From: Candidatus Pacebacteria bacterium CG_4_9_14_0_2_um_filter_40_15
GTDB lineage: Bacteria; Patescibacteriota; Microgenomatia; UBA1400; PJMF01
Reading direction: 5' to 3'
Assembly: GCA_002788675.1 (NCBI GenBank)
Contig: PFRS01000001.1
Span: forward strand, 298,706-340,112
DNA length: 41,407 nt
Position 1 is the stretch's first letter. Each line of letters starts with the position of its first letter. The position numbers were made by a program, and so were the translations under genes. Below are positions 8,156-15,855 of the stretch, piece after piece. The notes beneath the pieces were generated by a model. That model searched no databases and was not told where the DNA came from. It saw only the letters and a list, made by a program, of their open reading frames with translations.

Positions 8156-9145
8156 ATGAAAAAAGTAACCATTAAAGCCTCAAGTGATATTGCCCTTGTA
8201 AAGTATTGGGGTAAAAAGGATGAAGTTCTTCGCTTACCTGAAAATGGGAGTATCTCAATCATCTTAGATGGTTTGGATACCATCACAACCGTTGAGTTCA
8301 ATGCAGATTTAAAACAAGACACAGTTACCATTCAGGGTGAAGTTATAGATGCAACATCCCGAGAAGCCAAAAGAGTTTTTAAGCATCTTGATCGAATTAG
8401 AGCACTGGCAAAGGTAACCACTAAGGCAACAGTTGTTTCACAAAATACTTTTCCACGAGGAACAGGACTCTCAAGTTCAGGATCGGGAATGGCAGCATTA
8501 ACATTTGCGGCTACAAAAGCGCTCGATTTAAACCTCACAGAAAAAGAACTCAGTATTTTATCTCGACAGGCCTCGGGTACCGCATGTAGATGTGCCTGTA
8601 GCGGTTTTGTTGAATGGTTAGATGGTGAAACATCGGAAACATCATATTCACAAAGTATTTTTTCTGCAGATCATTGGGATATTCGAGATGTTGTTGCCGT
8701 TGTACATGAAGGCAAGAAAAAGATCTCTTCAACAGAAGGGCACACCACAGCACAAACAAGTGCGTTTTTTGCAGTTCGCCAAGAGAGGATTCCACAAAAA
8801 ATTGTTGATGTAAAAAAAGCACTCGAAGACAAAGACTTTACACGATTGGGTGCGCTTGTTGAGGCTGAGGCACTTGAATTTCACAGTATTTTACTGACCA
8901 GTGCTGTTCCCCTTATACTTTGGTACCCAGGTACGCTGCAAGTAATGACAGAAGTGCAAGCACTAAGGAGCGAAGGAATTGAGTGTTACTTTACAATTAA
9001 CACTGGATTTAATTTGCATGTGCTTACTTTGCCACAATTTCAAGACGCTGTGGCTAAACGACTTTCCGATCTACCATTGGTAACAAAAACCTTAACTGCA
9101 AAAGTTGGCACTGGTCCAAAAGAAATTTCAGAACATTTATTTTAA
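8156..9145 (+). CDS. mvaD: Diphosphomevalonate decarboxylase homologue with Asp-to-Asn at the catalytic position
   Basis: The classical enzyme phosphorylates the C3 hydroxyl of mevalonate-5-diphosphate and decarboxylates it to IPP. This 329-aa homologue keeps DIALVKYWGKKDEVLRLPENGS, the ATP loop PRGTGLSSSGSGMAAL and SGTACRCACSGFVEW with the substrate-binding Arg. In the C-terminal motif, where known enzymes read xDAGPN and the Asp is the catalytic residue, this protein reads CYFTINTGFN, placing Asn at residue 282 (codon AAC at 8999-9001). The ATP loop also departs from the usual GLASSAAG. Context still argues for the IPP-forming step, but altered chemistry or weak activity is possible. The family assignment is firm; the exact reaction is not. 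Confidence 0.82.
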   Translation: MKKVTIKASSDIALVKYWGKKDEVLRLPENGSISIILDGLDTITTVEFNADLKQDTVTIQGEVIDATSREAKRVFKHLDRIRALAKVTTKATVVSQNTFPRGTGLSSSGSGMAALTFAATKALDLNLTEKELSILSRQASGTACRCACSGFVEWLDGETSETSYSQSIFSADHWDIRDVVAVVHEGKKKISSTEGHTTAQTSAFFAVRQERIPQKIVDVKKALEDKDFTRLGALVEAEALEFHSILLTSAVPLILWYPGTLQVMTEVQALRSEGIECYFTINTGFNLHVLTLPQFQDAVAKRLSDLPLVTKTLTAKVGTGPKEISEHLF

Positions 9146-9146
9146 T

Positions 9147-9695
9147 ATGTCAGCAACACAAAAAACTCTTGAAGAAAAAGCAAACAGTCCAGATGAAATG
9201 CTGGATTTAGTTGATGAAAATGATGTGGTGATAGGTATTGTTGCCAGACCAGAGGCCAACACTAATCCTGAGTTAATACATCGAGAAATTTCAGTACTTT
9301 TGTTTGATGCAGAAAAAAATATTGTAATCCAAAAAAGAAGTAAATATAAGAGTGTGCACCCCAATATGTGGTCGATGCTGGCAGGCCATATTCCAGCCGG
9401 GGCAGATCCTGAAGAGACAGCGTATAGAGAGCTTGAAGAAGAGTTTGGTCTTACAAAAATGCCTCTTACTTTTTTAACAAAAAAACATCTGACCTATCCG
9501 CATGAATCTCATTTTATGTACTATTTTGTAGCTAAGTATTCTGGAGAAAAGATTACTTTCGATGAGTCAGAAGTTTCAGAAATAAAAATTGTTTCACAAA
9601 AAGAATTACACCACATGATTGAGTCTGGTGAGTCTTTCAATACAAAGTATTTGCCTCTTCTCGAGGAAATTTGGGCAGGAGTGTATACCATTTAA
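9147..9695 (+). CDS. Nudix hydrolase, IPP-isomerase-like (YfcD-type)
   Basis: A 182-aa Nudix protein. The Nudix box runs from GHIPAGADPEETAYRELEEEFGL; REL-E-EE-x-GL is intact, while the first box Glu is Ala. The N-terminal DLVDENDVVIG and HREISVLLFD segments resemble the IDI/YfcD branch. However, the catalytic Cys of type I isomerases is missing (SMLAGH where isomerases have N-x-x-CGH). It is more likely a diphosphate hydrolase or of unknown activity than a working isomerase. I use the ATG at 9147, one base after the decarboxylase stop, not the track's upstream codon. It ends one base before uppS. Confidence 0.78.
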   Translation: MSATQKTLEEKANSPDEMLDLVDENDVVIGIVARPEANTNPELIHREISVLLFDAEKNIVIQKRSKYKSVHPNMWSMLAGHIPAGADPEETAYRELEEEFGLTKMPLTFLTKKHLTYPHESHFMYYFVAKYSGEKITFDESEVSEIKIVSQKELHHMIESGESFNTKYLPLLEEIWAGVYTI

Positions 9696-9696
9696 T

Positions 9697-10410
9697 ATGT
9701 CAAAATTCCAAACAATTCCCACATCAGTAGCAATTATTTGTGATGGCAACAGACGTTGGGCTCGTGAGCATGGTTTGGAAGTATTTCTTGGTCATCGCAG
9801 GGCAACGAACGAAATATTTGAAAATCTTATTAATCACAGTATTAAACGCGGAATAAAATACCTAACATTTTGGATTTTTAGTACTGAAAACTGGACTAGA
9901 GATAAAAAAGAGGTAGATTACCTGATGAATTTATTCCGAGAGTTTTTTGATAACAGAATTGCAGAGTTGGGTGAAAAAAACGTACGCATTAAAGTTATTG
10001 GCTACAAGCCTGCTTTTGCAAAAGATATTCAAGAGCGCATTGAACGTGGAGAACAGGAAACTAAGGATAACGATGGCCTGACGCTTACATTAGCTATGAA
10101 CTATGGTGGCAGAGATGAAATTACTCGAGCCACAAAAAAAATTGCCGAAGAAGTTGCAGCTGGCATTCTACAACCTAAAGATATAACGCAAGATACAATT
10201 ACAGAACATCTCGATACAGCTTATATGCCAGATCCTGATTTTGTTATTAGAACGAGTGGAGAGCTTCGACTTTCTGGTTTCTTGCCATGGCAGTCAAACT
10301 ACAGCGAGTTTATTTTTCCTGAGTTTACCTTTCCAGATTTTACGCCTGAAAAGCTTGATGAGATGATTGAGGAGTTTGCGAAACGTGAACGCCGGTTTGG
10401 TGGCAAATAG
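9697..10410 (+). CDS. uppS: Undecaprenyl (di-trans,poly-cis) diphosphate synthase
   Basis: A cis-prenyltransferase that extends FPP with IPP to the C55 carrier used for peptidoglycan and other envelope glycans. The 237-aa protein (ATG at 9697; the track's extra 26 residues overlap the Nudix gene) has the substrate Asp motif CDGNRRWAREHG, LTFWIFSTENWTR, NYGGRDEI, and the C-terminal RTSGELRLSGFLPWQSNYSEF. It closes the isoprenoid gene run. TATACC ending 7 nt before the ATG could be a secondary -10 box. No trans-prenyl FPP synthase is in the run, so its allylic substrate must come from elsewhere. Confidence 0.95.
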   Translation: MSKFQTIPTSVAIICDGNRRWAREHGLEVFLGHRRATNEIFENLINHSIKRGIKYLTFWIFSTENWTRDKKEVDYLMNLFREFFDNRIAELGEKNVRIKVIGYKPAFAKDIQERIERGEQETKDNDGLTLTLAMNYGGRDEITRATKKIAEEVAAGILQPKDITQDTITEHLDTAYMPDPDFVIRTSGELRLSGFLPWQSNYSEFIFPEFTFPDFTPEKLDEMIEEFAKRERRFGGK

Positions 10411-10412
10411 AT

Positions 10413-10476
10413 AAAAATCTTTGATCTTTCTTCTCATCTACTAACGTCAGGCTGAGCTGAAAGATCAAAGATTTTT
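10413..10476. terminator. Long perfect inverted repeat between convergent genes
   Basis: AAAAATCTTTGATCTTTC (10413-10430) is repeated as its exact reverse complement at 10459-10476, an 18-bp perfect stem enclosing 28 nt. The T-run ends on both strands suit a bidirectional terminator for uppS (+) and the 10552-11151 gene (-). The loop is unusually long for an intrinsic terminator. A short inner CTCA/TGAG pair could extend the stem. Confidence 0.7.
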
Positions 10477-10551
10477 GTGGTGTATAAAAGTAATTATTGC
10501 TCAAAAAATATACAGCCTTGCATACCGTACTTACAAAAACTCACTTTTTCT

Positions 10552-11151
10552 TTAGAAAATTACTACTCCGAAGACCACTTCCATGATTTGCACCATCCAG
10601 TAGGATGCGAACAGGATGAGGAAGCCAACAATAGCAGCGGTGAGTCGTTGTTTACCGGCAGTAACTTTACTGCTATCACCCGCACCCATCAGAATTTCAA
10701 AGCCACCCCATGAAATCATGAGAAACAGGATTAAGCCTGCTAATGGAAAAATAAATACGAGCACACGTGTCACAATTCCACCAGGTGTTGAAAGTTGATC
10801 GGCAAATTCACTTGCTACTTCGTCATCAATAGTTTCACCGCCTGCAACTTTAAGTGGGTTGAGGGCGTCGAATGTTTCATTTGTTGGGGCTTCAACTGGA
10901 TTGATGGCGTCGTCGGGGTCGTCAAAATTATCGCCTCTGCCGCCTACTACACAACATGCTGTCCCATTATATGCCCCGCTATTGCATGAACCATCTGGAA
11001 CTATTGTTCCTCCTGGACAATCTTGGCCACTTACCATACAGAATCCTGGGTTAGGACCACAAGAAACAACAGCTTGAGTGTTAGTGGATTGAATGAAAAA
11101 GATATAAGTAGCTACTAGCACAATTGCACTGGCTTTAAGTATTTTTTTCAT
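10552..11151 (-). CDS. Secreted protein with C-terminal pilin-like two-helix module, 199 aa
   Basis: A signal peptide (MKKILKASAIVLVATYIFFIQS...) is followed by a Cys-rich segment of about 60 residues, then an acidic linker. The C-terminus has two hydrophobic helices separated by a basic loop (GAGDSSKVTAGKQR) and ends SYWMVQIMEVVFGVVIF. The C-terminal half matches the pattern of the 281-631 pilin-like protein, here with an added extracellular Cys-rich domain. Its ATG overlaps the stop of the 400-aa gene upstream (TAATG), so the two are coupled and likely act together at the cell surface. Confidence 0.6.
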   Translation of the reverse strand: MKKILKASAIVLVATYIFFIQSTNTQAVVSCGPNPGFCMVSGQDCPGGTIVPDGSCNSGAYNGTACCVVGGRGDNFDDPDDAINPVEAPTNETFDALNPLKVAGGETIDDEVASEFADQLSTPGGIVTRVLVFIFPLAGLILFLMISWGGFEILMGAGDSSKVTAGKQRLTAAIVGFLILFASYWMVQIMEVVFGVVIF

Positions 11152-12353
11152 TATCCTCCAAATCCTGGTATCTTAAGAATAGAGTATCCAATAAATTGTA
11201 GAATAGTTACTGAGAAAATAATGAAAAGTAACCCGGTTACCGCGGCGGTCATCATTTCTTTTGCTTGTGCAGTTTTTTGAGCATTACCTTGCGAGATGGT
11301 CATGGTGAATCCGGCTGAAAGAATCATGAGGAGAGCGATACCACCACCCATACTGATACCAAGTCTGATAAAACGTCCTAAAATTTCTTGAGGTTCTTTA
11401 CTAATACAACCAATAGCAGTCCAAATACCTTCTGTGCCGTCTTCACCGCCAGAACACTGGAGACATTTTTGTTGAGCTGTTGGGTTATTTATTTGATCAC
11501 AGAGGCTAAATTTATCTGGACCAAGGTTTTCTGCTTCATCAAGCTCCTCTTTAGTTACACATAATTCTTCACAATCAACTGATACATTAAAAGATTTAGA
11601 ACATCGATCTGGTTTAGGTCCGGGTTCTTCAATGGCAACTGAATAACCACCTGCACCTAGAGCAGGATAATTGAAGGTTGATGTTGAACCATTTGTTACC
11701 GTAGTTGAAAGTTGACCGACCCAACTTGGATTGATTTGAATTTCTCCGTTATACAGAGAGCCATCCTTTCGCAATCCTGAAGCGGAGACCTTAATTTCAT
11801 CAACAGCATTAAGACATGAACCAGCAATTCCCTCTTCATAGACACACGTTTTGCCACCTCTGTTTTGTGATACTGAGATTGAATCACTGGTACAAACTAC
11901 ATGTGTAACAAGAGTATATGAACCGATTAATTTACAGCCATCTGCATCTGTCCCAGGTCCAACTACCCACATTGAATATGGTCCGGCCATGCCATCGGGA
12001 AATGCTGATCCTGCTGCAAGGGTAAACGTTGCTTCTCGAGCCGCATTACTGCTTGCACTAGTAGCAGCAACGGAAGGGCAATTTGGTGTTGGAGATCCTG
12101 AGCCAACACCAAACTCGCATCCGCTCTTTGCGACGAATACGGTATAGGAAGCATTTGGAGAGAGGCCTTTCAATGTAAAGGTTATGACTGCATTTGAGTC
12201 GTCATATTCAGTAGCTGGAGAACTTCCAACAAAATCAAATCCAGCGGGATTTAAGCAGCTGTGTGTGGCTGCCTGAGAATGAGACGGTTTCAGTAATTCA
12301 GCACTTAGACACAGTGCCAAGACAAAGAAGATACTGAGAATCTTTTGTTTCAT
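11151..12353 (-). CDS. Large secreted protein with Ig-like region and pilin-like C-terminal helices, 400 aa
   Basis: A signal peptide (residues 1-28, ending SQA) leads into about 230 residues of beta-rich, Ser/Thr/Gly-rich sequence with paired cysteines, resembling two bacterial Ig-like domains. A Cys-rich spacer follows (CDQINNPTAQQKCLQC). The last 75 residues are two hydrophobic helices around a polar loop (SQGNAQKTAQAKEMM), the same module as in the neighbouring pilin-like genes. No family name can be given. The arrangement suggests a membrane-anchored surface protein or a minor pilin with a large exposed head. Confidence 0.6.
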   Translation of the reverse strand: MKQKILSIFFVLALCLSAELLKPSHSQAATHSCLNPAGFDFVGSSPATEYDDSNAVITFTLKGLSPNASYTVFVAKSGCEFGVGSGSPTPNCPSVAATSASSNAAREATFTLAAGSAFPDGMAGPYSMWVVGPGTDADGCKLIGSYTLVTHVVCTSDSISVSQNRGGKTCVYEEGIAGSCLNAVDEIKVSASGLRKDGSLYNGEIQINPSWVGQLSTTVTNGSTSTFNYPALGAGGYSVAIEEPGPKPDRCSKSFNVSVDCEELCVTKEELDEAENLGPDKFSLCDQINNPTAQQKCLQCSGGEDGTEGIWTAIGCISKEPQEILGRFIRLGISMGGGIALLMILSAGFTMTISQGNAQKTAQAKEMMTAAVTGLLFIIFSVTILQFIGYSILKIPGFGG

Positions 12354-12470
12354 GAATAATTACTTCGTTTTTATTTGTGTATCAGATATACCGCTATTTT
12401 ACCCTAGAATTTGCCAAGATGCCAGAGCGCAAGTGTTGATCGAGTCTCTTGGATGTTTAGAGAAAGAAAA

Positions 12471-12493
12471 ACCGCCCCCATATAGGGAGCGGT
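12471..12493 (-). terminator. Intrinsic terminator after the 12508-12783 gene
   Basis: The minus-strand RNA forms ACCGCTCCC-TATAT-GGGGGCGGT, nine positions with one mismatch, followed directly by TTTTTCTTTCT. This is 14 nt after the stop codon at 12508. Confidence 0.75.
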
Positions 12494-12507
12494 TATATAA
12501 AAGTGTA

Positions 12508-12783
12508 CTATAGTTTTTGAGCGATCCAGGTGATTGCCAACCACAACAGTCCACAAATGATGAACTCCGCTAACGGAGAGATCATTTGAGCATACTGGTG
12601 GGGTAACATATCAAAAACAAAAAGAGTAAAACCGATTGCAATGAAGCTCACCAAGGAGCTGATCACGGCTAAAAATCCGTGTGTTGCATCTCCGATAAGC
12701 GTTGCTAACACAACTAAAACAATTGTTAAGATAGCAAAGAATATTAAAGCTTCAACACCGAATAACTGAACCAAAAAATTCAT
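12508..12783 (-). CDS. Small membrane protein of unknown function, 91 aa
   Basis: Three predicted transmembrane helices (about residues 10-30, 36-57 and 70-88) cover most of the protein, with very few charged residues. No motif is recognised. The gene stands alone between its own strong promoter and terminator. It has a textbook Shine-Dalgarno (GAGGAGAAG) about 6 nt before the ATG, unlike most genes here, so it is probably well expressed. Confidence 0.65.
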   Translation of the reverse strand: MNFLVQLFGVEALIFFAILTIVLVVLATLIGDATHGFLAVISSLVSFIAIGFTLFVFDMLPHQYAQMISPLAEFIICGLLWLAITWIAQKL

Positions 12784-12856
12784 TTTTACTTCTCCTCTAA
12801 CTTAAAGATCAGCTTCCCTCGAAATCGAGAAAAGCAAAAATATAGTATACCCCTCT

Positions 12857-12884
12857 ATTATATCCTATAACATGCATTTGTCAA
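12857..12884 (-). promoter_or_regulatory. Strong promoter of the 12508-12783 gene
   Basis: On the minus strand TTGACA (12879-12884) and TATAAT (12857-12862) are both perfect consensus hexamers, 16 nt apart. The predicted leader is about 65 nt and ends in a GAGGAGAAG Shine-Dalgarno. Confidence 0.8.
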
Positions 12885-12970
12885 GATGCAGCAGTATATC
12901 TACTCGAGGAAGACGCCTATAGCCAACAGCTCTTAATTTCGTTACAATGTGGCTAGAGATAGCTCTATTT

Positions 12971-14704
12971 ATGAAGAAATTTTTGTTCCCACTCCTAGCG
13001 GGCTTTTGTGTGGTGCTTGCACTTTTTATGGTGCAACCATACTTGTCTACTGGAGTAAGGGCGAGTGAAGAAGTTGATGAATTGCAAAAAGCTATCAATG
13101 AGCTCGAACACCTCAAGCAACTCTCAGAAGCAGCAACTACCCCTCTTGAGAATGAAGTCAAAAATTTGGATAGTCGAATAGCCAGTGCTCGAGCCGGCAT
13201 TGCTAAGGCACAGCAAGACGCTAAAAGTGTTGAAGAAAAAATCAACGAGCGAGAAGACGATTTAGCTGATCAATACGTTATTCTTTCCCGAAGAGTGCAC
13301 GAGCAATATAAGAAAGCACGTACTTTTTCGCCGTTGTTACTTGTTATTCAAAGTTCAAATGCAGCAGATCTCACCAAAGATTTAGCGTATCGCAACTCGG
13401 TTAAAGCCCAAGATAATAAGCTTATTCAGACTATTTCATCTGAACTTGCGCAACTTGAAACCGATAAAGCTGAATTAGAGCAGACACAAAAAACATTGGC
13501 TAGTTTGCAGACACAGTTAGATAGCCAGGCAGCTTTCTTTAAAGGAGAAATTGATAAAGCCAAAGACTATCAAAAAGATTTAACGGGCAAAATTGCTGAA
13601 CTTTCAGCTCGTCAGCAGGAAATTATTAATGCTCGTAGTGGTGGATACACGGTAAGTGGTGACAGTGAACTCGCCGACGACTACTTGGCGTCAATTAAAG
13701 GATTTAATGAGTCTGCCCCGGGTGGATATTTCGGTATTTTCTCTTTTGGTTCGTATAGTCATCGTAACGGTATGAGTCAATATGGTGCGTTGGGTCGAGC
13801 AAAGAGCGGTCAAAACTATCAACAAATTTTATCTGCTTATTATTCTGGTTCATCAATTAAAACTGATTATGCTGTTATGGATCAAATTTCCGTGGATGGG
13901 AATGGTTCAGGTTCTTTTGAAGATTGGTACTTAATGCGTATTTATGAAGTTCCTGAAAGTTGGCCTTCAGAAGTGCTTAAGGCCCAGGCAATTGCTGCTC
14001 GTACATACGCTATTCGTTACACAAATAATGGACAAAAGTCTATCTGTACTACCGAGAGTTGCCAAGTTTTCAAGAACTCACCAAAAGGTGGAGCTTGGGA
14101 ACAAGCAGTTAAAGATACTCGAGGGATGGTTTTGGTGGATGGCGGAGGCAATCCTGTCTCAACTCAGTTTGCTTCAACACATGGTGGTTGGTCAAAAACT
14201 GGTGGTTGGGATACTACAGATGGCTCGGGCGGTTCAAATTTCTTAGACAAAGCTTACGAAAAAATTGGTGGCTCACCTTGGCTCTACAAATCATGGTGGA
14301 GAGCTGGTTATAGTGCTTCTGGCGATACTTGTGGTCGTTCAAACCCTTGGTTAAGTCCTGAAGAAATGGCCGACATAGTAAATGCACATTTGGTGATTTC
14401 AAAAGGAAATTCAGGAGAAGCAGAACGAATAAGTCCGGTTACTACCTCGTGCTGGGGAGGGAATCCTTACAGCATGGGTGAACTTCGAGATGTAGCTGGT
14501 CAATATGGTGGTATTTCATCGGCAAATTCTTTGAGTGTTTCATTAGGGGATGGTCGAACCAATACTATTACAATAAATGGTGTAAGTATGAGTGGAGATC
14601 AATTTTGTAAAGCGTTTAACTTGCGCGCACCAGGCAACCTCAGAATTCCTCAGTGGTCAGGGAGCAGTTGTAATGGCGCATTCTTTAATGTTGAAAAGAA
14701 ATAA
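12971..14704 (+). CDS. Coiled-coil plus SpoIID/LytB-domain secreted protein
   Basis: The 577-aa protein (ATG at 12971, giving a clean MKKFLFPLL signal peptide; the track start adds eight residues) has a signal or anchor helix at 1-28. A long coiled coil at about 35-225 resembles the helical arm of EnvC/PcsB-like peptidoglycan hydrolase regulators. A SpoIID-like domain fills the rest: SHRNGMSQYGALGRAKSGQNYQQIL, then YEVPESWPSEVLKAQAIAARTYA. SpoIID is a lytic transglycosylase that trims denuded glycan strands in spore-formers. Here, with no sporulation genes nearby, a role in wall remodelling or division is likely. The catalytic Glu is probably the one in the ESWPSEVLKAQ segment. Confidence 0.82.
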   Translation: MKKFLFPLLAGFCVVLALFMVQPYLSTGVRASEEVDELQKAINELEHLKQLSEAATTPLENEVKNLDSRIASARAGIAKAQQDAKSVEEKINEREDDLADQYVILSRRVHEQYKKARTFSPLLLVIQSSNAADLTKDLAYRNSVKAQDNKLIQTISSELAQLETDKAELEQTQKTLASLQTQLDSQAAFFKGEIDKAKDYQKDLTGKIAELSARQQEIINARSGGYTVSGDSELADDYLASIKGFNESAPGGYFGIFSFGSYSHRNGMSQYGALGRAKSGQNYQQILSAYYSGSSIKTDYAVMDQISVDGNGSGSFEDWYLMRIYEVPESWPSEVLKAQAIAARTYAIRYTNNGQKSICTTESCQVFKNSPKGGAWEQAVKDTRGMVLVDGGGNPVSTQFASTHGGWSKTGGWDTTDGSGGSNFLDKAYEKIGGSPWLYKSWWRAGYSASGDTCGRSNPWLSPEEMADIVNAHLVISKGNSGEAERISPVTTSCWGGNPYSMGELRDVAGQYGGISSANSLSVSLGDGRTNTITINGVSMSGDQFCKAFNLRAPGNLRIPQWSGSSCNGAFFNVEKK

Positions 14705-14739
14705 TCTTTTTGACACTTAGTACTTTTTTAAACTCACGG

Positions 14740-14745
14740 TATACT
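14740..14745 (+). promoter_or_regulatory. -10 box of recF
   Basis: TATACT ends 8 nt before the recF ATG, predicting a leaderless or near-leaderless message. A TTGACA at 14710-14715 is 24 nt upstream, too far for standard spacing, so the -35 is uncertain. Confidence 0.5.
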
Positions 14746-14753
14746 GCCTCAAG

Positions 14754-15842
14754 ATGAAGATAACAAATGTAGTAAGTGGAGTAGCTCTCCAAAATTTTCG
14801 GCGACATCGTTCGTTTGCTTTGCAGTTTCCGACACAGTCAACGGTGATTATTGGTCAAAATGCTAGTGGCAAGACCTCTGTGTTAGAAGCAATTGCTATG
14901 GCATCTACCGGAAATAGCTTTAGAGCTGGAAAAATTGAAGAAATGATTTCGTTCGACCAAGAGCTCGGTCGTTGTAAAGTTAAAACTCAAAATGATGATG
15001 GTTCAGATGAAGTTGAAGTTATTGTTACTCGCGGCATGGTGCAAGGAAAGCGCACCCAACATCGTTTATTTTCAGTAAATGGAGCTAAAAAGCGAAAAAA
15101 AGATGCTGTGGGAAAGTTTTTTACGGTGTTATTTCGACCAGAAGATATGAGGCTTATAGAAGGATCACCCGCAAGAAGAAGATCATTTTTAGATGTTCCT
15201 CTGAGTGTTTTAGATCATCACTACGGCACATCACTTAAAGTATACGATCAAACACTTAAACGTCGGAACAAATTACTTCAGCAGGTTCGTGAAGGTGAGC
15301 AACCTCGAGCTTCGCTGCAATATTGGAACCTGAGTCTTATTAAGCATGGTGAAATTCTTCAAGCCGCACGAAAAGAGTTTTTGGCAACGTTTGCGGCTGT
15401 TTCATTTCCCCTAAATCTAGCAATCGTCTATGAAGCTTCAGTTATGTCCGAAGCTCGTTTAGAAGAGTATTTACCTAGAGAAATTGCTGCAGGACATACA
15501 CTTATTGGTCCGCACAAAGATGATATTTCGATTATTTTGCACGATGGAAGTCGAGAGTTACCTGTGGCAGTCTATGGTTCCCGTGGACAGCAGCGATTGG
15601 CTGTACTTTGGCTTAAGTACTGTGAACTTGAATATCTCGCTCACAAAACTGGTCAAAAACCTGTATTACTTCTTGATGACATTATGTCTGAGCTTGACGC
15701 AGACAGTCAAAAAATAGTTCTGGAAACGCTCACTCAGTATCAATCGGTCGTGACCTCAACTGATGCTGATGTTGTGCACACAGTTGAGAGTATTTTAGGT
15801 TCAGAAAAAGTAACACTACATACATTCTTAGAAAGGCTATGA
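14754..15842 (+). CDS. recF: DNA replication and repair protein RecF
   Basis: An SMC-like ATPase that, with RecO and RecR, loads RecA at single-strand gaps. At 362 aa it has usual RecF length. The N-terminus LQNFRRHRSFALQF is followed by Walker A GQNASGKTS (about residues 34-42), the RecF-typical FRPEDMRLIEGSPARRRSFLD, the signature region GSRGQQRLAVLWLKYCELEYL, and Walker B LLLDDIMSELD. RecF normally lies with dnaN and gyrB; here it stands by itself, followed 13 nt later by the NAD(P)H-hydrate dehydratase gene. Confidence 0.93.
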   Translation: MKITNVVSGVALQNFRRHRSFALQFPTQSTVIIGQNASGKTSVLEAIAMASTGNSFRAGKIEEMISFDQELGRCKVKTQNDDGSDEVEVIVTRGMVQGKRTQHRLFSVNGAKKRKKDAVGKFFTVLFRPEDMRLIEGSPARRRSFLDVPLSVLDHHYGTSLKVYDQTLKRRNKLLQQVREGEQPRASLQYWNLSLIKHGEILQAARKEFLATFAAVSFPLNLAIVYEASVMSEARLEEYLPREIAAGHTLIGPHKDDISIILHDGSRELPVAVYGSRGQQRLAVLWLKYCELEYLAHKTGQKPVLLLDDIMSELDADSQKIVLETLTQYQSVVTSTDADVVHTVESILGSEKVTLHTFLERL

Positions 15843-15855
15843 TAGTATCAATCGC

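Noticed and set aside
14710-14715. TTGACA as the -35 of the recF promoter
   Set aside because: It is 24 nt from the TATACT -10, outside usual spacing.
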